From NCBI GenBank assembly GCA_959599915.1, contig CAUGJE010000001.1:62001-126000 (forward strand): DNA of 64,000 nucleotides, written 5' to 3'. Below are positions 35,772-43,400 of the stretch, in pieces. The stretch's first letter is position 1, and every line of letters starts with the position of its first letter. The DNA comes from an uncultured Collinsella sp. (GTDB lineage: Bacteria; Actinomycetota; Coriobacteriia; Coriobacteriales; Coriobacteriaceae). Under the pieces are notes generated by a model. That model worked only from the letters and a program-made list of their open reading frames with translations. It searched no databases and was not told the DNA's origin. A program made the translations under genes and the position numbers.

Positions 35772-36110
35772 ATGAAGAAAATTACGGCTATCGTGCGCCA
35801 GGAGAAGCTTGAGGTTCTCAAAGATGCGCTGTTTGCTGCTGATGTTCGCGGCATGACTATCAACCAGGTGCAGGGCTGCGGCGCACAGCATGGCTGGAAG
35901 GAATACGTGCGCGGCAACGAACTGCTCGTCAATACCATCCCCAAGGTGCAGTTCACCCTCATCTGCGCTGATGAGCACGTTGACGGAATTGTCGACATCA
36001 TCTGCAATGCCGCCCGCACCGGTGCCGTTGGAGACGGCAAGATTTGGGTCGAGCCGGTCGAAGAAGTTATCCGCATTCGCACCGGCGAACACGGCCCGGC
36101 CGCGGTGTAG
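35772..36110 (+). CDS. glnK: Nitrogen regulatory protein P-II
   Basis: A 112-residue PII trimer subunit that senses ATP/ADP and 2-oxoglutarate and docks on AmtB. MKKITAIVR, IPKVQ, GDGKIWV and VIRIRTGE are the conserved PII blocks, including the ATP-binding arginines. In the T-loop it reads GWKEYVRGNELLV: the residue matching Tyr51, which is uridylylated in enterobacteria, is Leu, and the Tyr46 position is Val. It therefore should not be controlled by uridylylation. GAAGAGAGG ribosome site. Placed after amtB, so I use glnK. Confidence 0.92.
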   Translation: MKKITAIVRQEKLEVLKDALFAADVRGMTINQVQGCGAQHGWKEYVRGNELLVNTIPKVQFTLICADEHVDGIVDIICNAARTGAVGDGKIWVEPVEEVIRIRTGEHGPAAV

Positions 36111-36123
36111 AATCGACCGTCTG

Positions 36124-36177
36124 CCATCCGCAACGTTAAAATGCTGCAATGAGGCACAAGACTTGCGTTGCGGATGG
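36124..36177 (+). promoter_or_regulatory. Inverted repeat in the leader of the TetR gene
   Basis: CCATCCGCAACG (36124-36135) pairs exactly with CGTTGCGGATGG (36166-36177). The loop starts with TAAAAT (36137-36142), a -10-like hexamer. The right arm ends 8 bases before the TetR start and overlaps its purine-rich ribosome region. It may be an operator, or a stem that forms only in read-through mRNA. Confidence 0.5.
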
Positions 36178-36184
36178 GCGGATT

Positions 36185-36847
36185 ATGGGTCGCAATAAAT
36201 ATCCCGAGGAGACGGTCGCGAAGATTCTCGACGCGGCACTGGAGCTATTCTGCGCACAGGGTTATGAGGGGACGAGTATTCAAGATATCGTTGACCGTCT
36301 CGACGGCATGACCAAGGGCGCTGTCTATCATCACTTCAAGAGCAAAGAAGAGATTTTCAACGCCGCGTTTGATCGGGCGATGACTCCGATTGTTGAGCAC
36401 CGCCGCTCGATGCTTGGCGTCGGTAATATGACCGGAGCCCAAAAGCTCAAGCGACTGTACGCGCCCGAGTCCGTAGTTCCGCAAATTGAGCTATGGGCAC
36501 GTATGCGTCCTGCAGCAGATCCGGTAAAAAGCTCGCGTCTACTGGCGATGCAGTACCAGGGCTCGTTTGACGAGTCAGCCGATGGCTGTCTCTTGCCAGT
36601 GATCGAGGAGGGCATCGCCGACGGCTCCATTGCGTGCGAATGCCCGCGCGAAGCGGCGGAGGCCGTATCGTTGCTAGCGAATCTCTGGCTGCTGCCGCTG
36701 TTCCGTCCGCTCGAGCCCAAGGAGCGAATGCTCGCTCGTGCACAATGTCTGGCGCAGATGGCCGCTGCGGTGGGACTCGATTTGGGCGAGGAAGTGCTCC
36801 AGACAACGGCACGGATTTGGGACGTATGGGACCGCGCTGGGTGGTAA
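36185..36847 (+). CDS. TetR-family transcriptional regulator
   Basis: A 220-residue repressor. The N-terminal helix-turn-helix is clear: ILDAALELFCAQGYEGTSIQDIVDRLDGMTKGAVYHHFKSKEEIF (about residues 11-55 of the protein). The remaining helices form the ligand domain, with several Cys and Met residues but no recognisable ligand signature. It is followed at 100 bases by an MFS transporter. Two palindromes in that gap (36853-36865, 36914-36934) are good operator candidates, so it most probably represses the transporter. Confidence 0.9.
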   Translation: MGRNKYPEETVAKILDAALELFCAQGYEGTSIQDIVDRLDGMTKGAVYHHFKSKEEIFNAAFDRAMTPIVEHRRSMLGVGNMTGAQKLKRLYAPESVVPQIELWARMRPAADPVKSSRLLAMQYQGSFDESADGCLLPVIEEGIADGSIACECPREAAEAVSLLANLWLLPLFRPLEPKERMLARAQCLAQMAAAVGLDLGEEVLQTTARIWDVWDRAGW

Positions 36848-36852
36848 TATAG

Positions 36853-36865
36853 ATACCAACGGTAT
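36853..36865. promoter_or_regulatory. Putative TetR half-strength operator
   Basis: ATACC-AAC-GGTAT, just after the TetR stop. It shares the GGTATGTA motif with the stronger palindrome at 36914. Confidence 0.45.
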
Positions 36866-36913
36866 GTAATTGATTTGTGAGGGTAGCCACGGCTGCCCTT
36901 TTCAAGTCATTAA

Positions 36914-36934
36914 ATACATACTAGTGGTATGTAT
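36914..36934. promoter_or_regulatory. Putative TetR operator of the MFS gene
   Basis: ATACATAC-TAGTG-GTATGTAT is a perfect 8-bp inverted repeat ending 13 bases before the MFS start codon, the size and placement expected for TetR-type control. Confidence 0.65.
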
Positions 36935-36947
36935 AGGGGGTGGGCTT

Positions 36948-38210
36948 ATGGCTGGGCTGAGAGACGTCGGCGTCTCGTTGAAATCAAAAACAGTGCGGTC
37001 AATCAGGCTCGCGGAACTTCTGGTTGCGCAGCTGTGCACGTATTCGATGCTGTCGGCGCTGTGCTTTGCGTATCCGCTTTACTTGTTCGATTGCAGCGGA
37101 TCGTCAACGTTATATGGCGTCGTCGCGGCGATAGCGTTCATACCCGGCGTACTTGCAACTCCGGTTGGCGGAATCTTGGCGGATAGGGGAAGACATCGCG
37201 AGGTCCTCGTGGCCCTCGGCATTGCTCTGATGACTGCATCACTGCTGTCTATCCCCATGAAGCGCTCGTTGCCTCTTGCGGTCGTCGTAGTAGCGATACT
37301 TTGTGTTCAATATGGTGTTCAATCGCTGCTAAAGCCAATGCTCCAAATTGAGACGGTGCGCATGGCGGGTGAAAAGAAGGTTGAGCGGGCCACTGCATTG
37401 GTTTCGCAGGTGACCATGGTGAGCAATATCTTGGGTCCTGTGGTCGGGACGGCAGTCTATGGGTGCTTTGGCATCGATGCTCTTTGCACAATCGCGTCGG
37501 TAACGTTTGCGATTTCAGCTCTGTTGTTTGGTGGCGTACTCAAGCAAAATGCCTCATCTGAAACGATGGGAGACGGCGCGACTCGTACGACATGCCGAAA
37601 CGATTTTCGGGAGTCGATTCGGTATCTGTTGCAAAATGCATCATTGGTCGCTGTGATTTTGCTTGCGGCAGTTTTGAACCTTGCGTTGGTTGGGCTAACG
37701 ATTGGCGCTCCCATTATTGTTACAAAGCATCTCGGCATGCAATCGTCCTGCGTTGGGATAGTTGAGGTTGCTCTGGGCCTGGGTGGTCTTACCGGCAGTG
37801 GCTTGGTCGGCATTTGGCCGCATCGCTTTTCTCTCAATAGCATATGTCGATATGTTGCGATGATCTGTTTTGGAGTCGCACCGATTATTGTCGCGCAACT
37901 GTTCGGCGCAGATGCATGCGTGTTCACCGTGTTTGCGGTTGGTTCGGCATGGATCATGGTGTGGGCAAGCATTGCGTCGGTTGAAATCATCGCGTTTGTT
38001 CAGCGGGTAGTGCCGACTGAGCTCTGCGGAAAAGTGCTTTCGGTCGTTTACATGGTCCTTTCCTGCGCAACACCTATCGGCCAATTGACGTACGGGGTTG
38101 CATATGATCGATGGACACCGGCGATTGTATTCGCAGGCATGCTGGCGGTGCTGACGTTGACGACGGCGCTGTTTTATCGGCTGAAAAGTTGCTTGTGGCG
38201 ATTGTCTTAA
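36948..38210 (+). CDS. Major facilitator superfamily transporter
   Basis: A 420-residue membrane protein with about twelve hydrophobic segments. GGILADRGRHREVLVA is the MFS loop 2-3 motif (G-x-x-x-D-R-x-G-R-R), and a long cytoplasmic loop near residues 195-220 separates two halves. The family resemblance is to macrolide- or drug-type exporters (MefA-like), but the substrate is not defined. Control by the adjacent TetR protein fits a drug-inducible pump. ATG 36948 follows AGGGGGTGGG. Codon use is more AT-rich than in neighbours, which suggests acquisition. Confidence 0.87.
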   Translation: MAGLRDVGVSLKSKTVRSIRLAELLVAQLCTYSMLSALCFAYPLYLFDCSGSSTLYGVVAAIAFIPGVLATPVGGILADRGRHREVLVALGIALMTASLLSIPMKRSLPLAVVVVAILCVQYGVQSLLKPMLQIETVRMAGEKKVERATALVSQVTMVSNILGPVVGTAVYGCFGIDALCTIASVTFAISALLFGGVLKQNASSETMGDGATRTTCRNDFRESIRYLLQNASLVAVILLAAVLNLALVGLTIGAPIIVTKHLGMQSSCVGIVEVALGLGGLTGSGLVGIWPHRFSLNSICRYVAMICFGVAPIIVAQLFGADACVFTVFAVGSAWIMVWASIASVEIIAFVQRVVPTELCGKVLSVVYMVLSCATPIGQLTYGVAYDRWTPAIVFAGMLAVLTLTTALFYRLKSCLWRLS

Positions 38211-38269
38211 CGCGCTGGGGCACCGTTGCTTTGCGGAAGCGAATGTCCTGGCGCGTTGGAACACCCTTG

Positions 38270-38329
38270 CATGGGCATGCCTCTCTTTCGTCTAAAATAA
38301 CGTGCAGACGAAGGAGAGGCATGCCCATG
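38270..38329 (+). promoter_or_regulatory. Long hairpin covering the start of the HAD gene
   Basis: A 24-base arm (38270-38293) pairs with 38306-38329 at 23 of 24 positions around a 12-base loop. The right arm contains the ribosome site AAGGAGAGG and both candidate start codons (38321, 38327). TAAAAT (38293-38298), a -10-like hexamer, sits at the loop. A transcript starting in the loop would lack the left arm. Confidence 0.8.
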
Positions 38330-39184
38330 ATCAAGATGTTCGCGAGTGACTTAGACGGAACGCTGCTTAACGCCCTGCACGAGGCAGATAGGACTATCCG
38401 CCGCGCCATTCGCGAGCTGACTGAGGCTGGCCTGCATGTGGTTCCCGCGACTGGACGCTCGACGTTGCCGATCGGCGAGCATGGCTTTACGGGCCTGGCG
38501 CTTGACGCCTGCTGCTCCAATGGATCCATCGTGCGCGACAGTCATGGTGAGGTGCTCAAGACCTGGACCATCGACCCACAAATCACCGAGGAGCTGCTCA
38601 AGGAGTTTCCGGATATCTGTTTTGACTGCTCCACGCCCGACGGCATGTTTTCGAGCGGATCGTTCGAGATGCACCAGGCGGGCTTTAAAAAGGACAGTCC
38701 CATCAAGCGCATCGTGATGCGTGGCATGCGTGCGCGTGGCGGCTATCACGAGGAACAGTATTTCGACCAGTCGATTGGCGACATCTTGCGCCACGATGTG
38801 TGCAAGATCAACTGCCGCGTGACCTCGCGCGAGCTGGAGCGCGACCTTAAGGCGTATCTTGCCGAGCGTTCCGATCGCGTGGTCAACGCGCCGTTCGATC
38901 CGGTGATGTTCGAGATCACGGACGTGGCGTGCAACAAGGGCGAGAGTGTGGCCTGGCTGGCGGGCTACTACGGTATTGCCGAGGACGAGGTCGCTGTCTA
39001 CGGCGACGGCGGCAACGACATTGCTATGCTGAGGCGTTTCCACCACAGCTACGCGACCAAAAACGGCAGCAATGCAGCTAAGGCCGCCGCGAGCGCAACT
39101 ATCGGCAGTTGCATGGTCCACGCCGTCCCCAAACACATGCTCGCCACCATGCATAAGCAGAGCTCCCGCACCATCATTGAATAA
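38321..39184 (+). CDS. HAD-superfamily phosphatase (Cof type)
   Basis: A 287-residue Cof-type haloacid-dehalogenase-like hydrolase. Motif I FASDLDGTLLN (catalytic Asp pair), motif II in VVPATGRS, and motif III/IV GESVAWLAGYYG ... VYGDGGNDIAML are intact; the middle cap domain is the IIB type. Such enzymes dephosphorylate sugar phosphates or cofactors; the substrate is unknown. The start lies inside a strong hairpin that can hide the ribosome site. A palindrome of the GGGAC family begins right at the stop codon. Confidence 0.92.
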   Translation: MPMIKMFASDLDGTLLNALHEADRTIRRAIRELTEAGLHVVPATGRSTLPIGEHGFTGLALDACCSNGSIVRDSHGEVLKTWTIDPQITEELLKEFPDICFDCSTPDGMFSSGSFEMHQAGFKKDSPIKRIVMRGMRARGGYHEEQYFDQSIGDILRHDVCKINCRVTSRELERDLKAYLAERSDRVVNAPFDPVMFEITDVACNKGESVAWLAGYYGIAEDEVAVYGDGGNDIAMLRRFHHSYATKNGSNAAKAAASATIGSCMVHAVPKHMLATMHKQSSRTIIE

Positions 39185-39213
39185 TGTGACAAAGGGACTG
39201 TCCCTTTGTCACA
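39185..39213. repeat. Perfect palindrome, class c, copy 1
   Basis: TGTGACAAAGGGAC-T-GTCCCTTTGTCACA, 14-bp exact arms, directly after the HAD gene. A diverged copy lies at 39601-39629. Confidence 0.9.
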
Positions 39214-39246
39214 GTGGGGACTAGCTTCTTTAAACACGAACATATA

Positions 39247-39276
39247 TTCGCATATTTAACTGCGCTTTGATAGAAT
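39247..39276 (+). promoter_or_regulatory. Putative promoter of the small toxin-like gene
   Basis: TTCGCA (39247-39252), an 18-base spacer and TAGAAT (39271-39276). Transcription would begin near 39283, giving a leader of about 58 bases. The -35 is weak. Confidence 0.4.
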
Positions 39277-39313
39277 TGTTGCTGTTGGCGGCAGTTCCAT
39301 GTGCCGGGCAGAG

Positions 39314-39332
39314 CCCTCCATCTGATGGGAGG
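39314..39332 (+). promoter_or_regulatory. Hairpin that hides the ribosome site of the small gene
   Basis: CCCTCCAT and ATGGGAGG flank a 3-base loop. The right arm is the Shine-Dalgarno sequence GGGAGG of the small open frame at 39341. Confidence 0.6.
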
Positions 39333-39340
39333 TGATGCCC

Positions 39341-39466
39341 ATGACCGATTTGATTGATTTCGTGAGGCTCCTGACCGCATTGGTCTCGCTTCTTACGACG
39401 CTTATCGGACTTTCCGAGGCACTCAAGCAACGCTCGAAGCAACGAAAGAGGGGTCGCCGCCGCTAA
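39341..39466 (+). CDS. Small hydrophobic/basic peptide, candidate type I toxin
   Basis: A 41-residue peptide. Residues 1-8 (MTDLIDFV) are mildly acidic, about residues 8-27 form one Leu/Thr/Val-rich helix (LLTALVSLLTTLIGL), and the last 12 residues hold ten Lys/Arg (tail QRKRGRRR). One membrane helix with a charged tail is the layout of Fst, TxpA, BsrG and YonT-type toxins; no sequence homology was tested. ATG 39341 has GGGAGGTG at good spacing; ATG 39335 in frame is too close. The context (SD-hiding hairpin, 3' stem over the stop codon, convergent minus-strand promoter) supports a type I system. It could also be a holin-like or regulatory peptide. Confidence 0.6.
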   Translation: MTDLIDFVRLLTALVSLLTTLIGLSEALKQRSKQRKRGRRR

Positions 39467-39528
39467 GGCGTTGACCCCTTAATCCACGCAACGGCGCTGC
39501 CCAGCTTTGCAGAACTTGGGCTGCCGTC
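39447..39528 (-). ncRNA. Candidate antisense RNA (antitoxin)
   Basis: Predicted from the promoter at 39535-39563 to the stem at 39449-39479, about 80 bases. It would form an internal stem (near 39491-39526, GCTGCCCA ... TTGGGCTGCC) and be fully complementary to the last 30 or so bases of the toxin mRNA, as in convergent Fst-type systems. Ends are inferred from motifs only. Confidence 0.4.
39449..39479. terminator. Stem over the stop codon, candidate bidirectional terminator
   Basis: AGGGGTC (39449-39455) pairs with GACCCCT (39473-39479), with an inner GCC/GGC stem and the stop codon in the loop. On the minus strand TCTTTC follows the stem; on the plus strand only TT does, so it may work better for the antisense RNA. 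Confidence 0.5.
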
Positions 39529-39534
39529 GACACC

Positions 39535-39563
39535 ATTCTACCCACGAATGACATTTTGGACAA
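39535..39563 (-). promoter_or_regulatory. Convergent minus-strand promoter
   Basis: On the minus strand: TTGTCC (39558-39563), exactly 17 bases, TAGAAT (39535-39540). No open frame follows it, which points to a small RNA. Confidence 0.6.
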
Positions 39564-39600
39564 TCGGCAATGTCGCTTCTAAAAGCTGAGCGCAACCTAA

Positions 39601-39629
39601 TGTGACAAAAAGACAGTCCCTTTGCCACA
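39601..39629. repeat. Imperfect palindrome, class c, copy 2
   Basis: TGTGACAAAAAGAC ... TCCCTTTGCCACA, a diverged copy of 39185-39213. The two copies bracket the toxin-like locus. Confidence 0.8.
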
Positions 39630-39655
39630 ATCTAAATATTGCCTTTACGTGTTGA

Positions 39656-39700
39656 TGCACACGGTGTGCAATAATACTCGCACTGTGCAATAGCGCACAG
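39656..39700. promoter_or_regulatory. Two operator-like palindromes before the TetR gene
   Basis: TGCACACGGTGTGCA (39656-39670) and CTGTGC-AATAGC-GCACAG (39683-39700) share the TGTGC half-site and flank AATAATAC, a -10-like stretch. Probably an autoregulatory site for the TetR-like protein. Confidence 0.55.
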
Positions 39701-39721
39701 GCTGAGTAACAAGGAGGACGC

Positions 39722-40432
39722 TTGTCCCAGCTCGAGAAATGTGATCGCCGGTCCCTTCGCTCACAGCGTGCTCTTCGCCAGGCACTTGCCAGCGAGCTTG
39801 CCGAAAGCGGCGACCTTTCGCGCATTAACGTCGCGTCGCTCACCGAGCGTGCCGGCCTTACGCGCCGCACGTTCTATTCGCACTACCGCGATATCCCCGA
39901 CTTTATCAGCCAGATCGAGGACGGCCTGCTTGCCGAGATTCGTGAGCGGGTGGAGCTTATCACCGCAGCTCAATTACCCGATCTTTACCGCAATATCGAC
40001 GAGCTCGAGCCGGCACCCGGTTCGGTTGAGCTGCTTCGCTATCTTGCGGCTAATCGCGACCTTATCGGGGCCCTGCTGGGCCCGGGCGGCGACCCCGCCT
40101 TTATTAAAAAGATCATCGATACCGCACGCGAGGCCGTGGCGCCGCGTGCACAGACGGGCATTTTGGGCTTGGCGCTGGGCACCTTCTTTGACTACTACGT
40201 CACCTATGTCGTGAGTGCCGAGGTCGGCATGATCCAACGTTGGTTTGAGCGTGACCTTTCCGAATCGCCCGAGACCATGGCGCGCATCATGACGGTCATC
40301 GCCTTTGTGCGCCCCGGCGACCTGTATGGCCAACCCATCGATATCAACGTGCCGGAATACGGCATGAAGCTATTGAACTTGCAGCTCGAGGATGCGGTCG
40401 ACACCACCGCAACCGTCGAGTCCAACAACTAA
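39722..40432 (+). CDS. TetR/AcrR-family regulator
   Basis: A 236-residue regulator with a TTG start after a perfect AAGGAGG. Its N-terminal helix-turn-helix (INVASLTERAGLTRRTFYSHYRDIPDFI, about residues 36-62) is typical. The C-terminal half (TGILGLALGTFFDYYVTYV) resembles the TetR_C_33-like ligand domain of clostridial and coriobacterial regulators. It ends 11 bases before the giant activase fusion and is surely co-transcribed with it. It probably controls the pair through the TGTGC palindromes upstream. Confidence 0.85.
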   Translation: MSQLEKCDRRSLRSQRALRQALASELAESGDLSRINVASLTERAGLTRRTFYSHYRDIPDFISQIEDGLLAEIRERVELITAAQLPDLYRNIDELEPAPGSVELLRYLAANRDLIGALLGPGGDPAFIKKIIDTAREAVAPRAQTGILGLALGTFFDYYVTYVVSAEVGMIQRWFERDLSESPETMARIMTVIAFVRPGDLYGQPIDINVPEYGMKLLNLQLEDAVDTTATVESNN

Positions 40433-40443
40433 GAGGAGAGACA

Positions 40444-43400
40444 ATGAGCAAACTCGTCGAGGGCATTAAAGACCGTGTGGTCGCTGCCGCACGCGAGGCT
40501 GCGCCCGCCGTGGTGGACGCCGCGCAGAAGGCCGCGACCGCGGCTGCCGAGAAAGTTGCTGAGGCAGTTGCCGATGCCAAGAACGTGGCAGGGGAGACGT
40601 CCGTCGTCGCCGAGCCCGCCACCGCCGCTGAGCCCGTAGCCGCCGCCCAGGCCCCCGAAGGCGCGATCTTCAACCCCGAGGCCGCCCGCGGCAACCTGCA
40701 TCTGGGCATAGACGTGGGCTCCACCACCGTCAAGCTCGCCGTGCTCAACGACGACAACCAAATCGTCTATGCCAAGTACCAGCGCCATCACACCGACGTC
40801 CGCGCCTGCGCCCGCGACCTGTTCGAGGGGGCCGCGACCGTGCTACCGACGGCGCAGATGACCTGCGCCATTACCGGCTCAGGCGGCCTGCTGCTGTCCC
40901 AATGGCTCGACCTGGAGTTTGTTCAGGAGGTCATCGCCAGCAAGCGTGCCGTCGAGACCCTCATCCCGGCCACCGATGTTACCATCGAGCTGGGCGGCGA
41001 GGACGCCAAGATCATCTACTTCGACAACGGCATCGAGCAGCGCATGAACGGCACCTGCGCCGGCGGCACGGGCGCCTTCATCGACCAGATGGCCACTCTG
41101 CTGCACACCGACGCCAGCGGCCTTAACGAACTCGCGGCCAACGCCACCACCATCTATCCCATCGCCAGCCGCTGCGGCGTTTTTGCCAAGACCGACGTGC
41201 AGCCGCTGCTCAACGAAGGCGCCCGTCCCGAGGACGTCGCCGCTTCCATCTTCCAAGCCGTCGTGACCCAGACCATCTCGGGTCTGGCGTGCGGCCGTCC
41301 CATCCGCGGCAACGTCGCCTTCCTGGGCGGCCCGCTGCAGTACCTCTCCGAGCTGCGCCACCGCTTCTACCTCACGCTCAACCTGGACGAGGAGCACCGC
41401 ATTGTGCCCCAAAACGCTCACCTGTTTGTGGCGAGCGGCGCCGCCATGGCGCATGAGTCCAACAAGCTCAGCACGTTCCCGCAGCTCATCGAGGCTATCG
41501 ATGCCTTGGGTGACACACAGGGTGCCGAGGTCGAGCGTCTGGATCCGCTCTTTGCCACCGACGAGGATTTTGCCGAGTTCAAGACTCGCCACGACACCGA
41601 GGTCGTCCCCAAGGGCAAGCTCGACGGCTACACCGGCCGCGTGTTCATCGGTATCGACGCCGGCTCCACCACCATGAAGGCCGCGCTCGTGGGCGAGGAC
41701 GGCCAGCTGTTGCACACCTGGTACGGCAACAACAACGGTGACATCCTGGGCACGGCCAAGGTCATCATGGCCGATTTCTACAACCACATCCCCGCGGGCT
41801 GCACCATCGGCCACGTGACCACCACGGGCTACGGTGAGGCGCTGCTCATCGAGGCCCTCAAGGCCGATTCCGGCGAGATCGAGACCGTCGCGCACCTGCG
41901 CGGTGCCAAGGCGTTCCTGCCCGGCGTCGAGTTTATTCTGGACATTGGCGGCCAGGACATGAAGTGCCTGCGCGTCAAGGACGGCGTTATCGAGCACATC
42001 ATGCTCAACGAGGCCTGCTCGTCGGGCTGCGGTAGCTTTATCGAGAGCTTCGCCGTTTCTATGAACATGGACGTGCGCGCGTTCGCCAATGCCGCCATCC
42101 ATGCCAAGGCCCCCGTCGACCTGGGTAGCCGCTGCACGGTCTTTATGAACTCGCGCGTCAAGCAGGCGCAAAAGGAAGGCGCCACGGTGGGCGACATTGC
42201 GGCCGGCCTGTCCTATTCCGTCATCAAGAATGCCCTGTTCAAGGTCATTAAGCTGCGCGACCCCAAGGAGATCGGCAGCCAGGTGATCGTTCAGGGCGGC
42301 ACCTTTATGTCCGATGCCACGTTGCGTGCGTTTGAGCAGCTCACCGGCGTGCATGCCGTGCGTCCCGACATCGCCGGCTGCATGGGCGCCTACGGTGCGG
42401 CCCTGCTCGCCCGCGATCGCGCCGGCGCCGACGGCACCTCGACCATTCTTTCTGCCGAGGACATCGCGCACCTTACCGTGACGCAAAAGCATGTCCGCTG
42501 CGGCCGCTGCTCCAACAACTGCCAGCTTACCGTCAACGACTTTGGCGGCGGCAGGCGCTTCATTACCGGTAACCGCTGCGAGAAGGGTGCCGGCCACAAA
42601 AAGCAGAAGACCGAGGCCCCCAACCTCTTCAAAAAGAAAAACGAGCTGCTCTTTAACCGCGAGGTGCTGAGTCCCGACGAGGCCCCGCGCGGCACCGTCG
42701 GCATCCCGCGTGCACTCAACATGTACGAGAACTACCCCTTCTGGCATGCGTTCTTTACGCGCCTGGGCTTTAGCGTGCAGCTGTCCGACCAGTCGAGCAA
42801 GAAGACCTACCAGGCGGGCATCGAGTCCATGCCGTCCGAGAGCGTGTGCTATCCGGCCAAGATGAGCCACGGCCATGTGATGAACCTCATCGACCGTGAC
42901 GTCGACTTTATCTGGATGCCGTGCGTGCGCTGGGAGCGCAAGGAGGATCCGACCGCCGGCAACTGCTATAACTGTCCCATCGTCATGAGCTACCCCACGG
43001 CGCTGGCGCTCAATATTGACGAGATCCGCGAGCAGAACATCGAGTTCCTGTATCCGTTTGTGCCGTATCACGACAAGACCGAGCTCAAGCGCCGCCTGTA
43101 CCAAGTGCTCGCCGTCGACCGCGTGGCCGACGCCGAGGCCGGTCGCGGTCGCGTGCGCGGACCCAAGATCACCCGCTCCGAGGTCGATGCCGCCGTCAAC
43201 GCTGCCTTTGAGGCCGATGCGCGTTTCCACGAGGACATCCAGACCATGGGCGAGGAGGCTCTTAAGTGGGTCGAGGACCACGGCGGCCACGGCATCGTAC
43301 TCGCCGGCCGTCCTTACCATAACGACCCCGAGATCAACCACGCCCTGCCTGAGCTTATCTCGAGCTTTGGCTTTGCGGTCTTTACCGAGGATTCGCTCGC

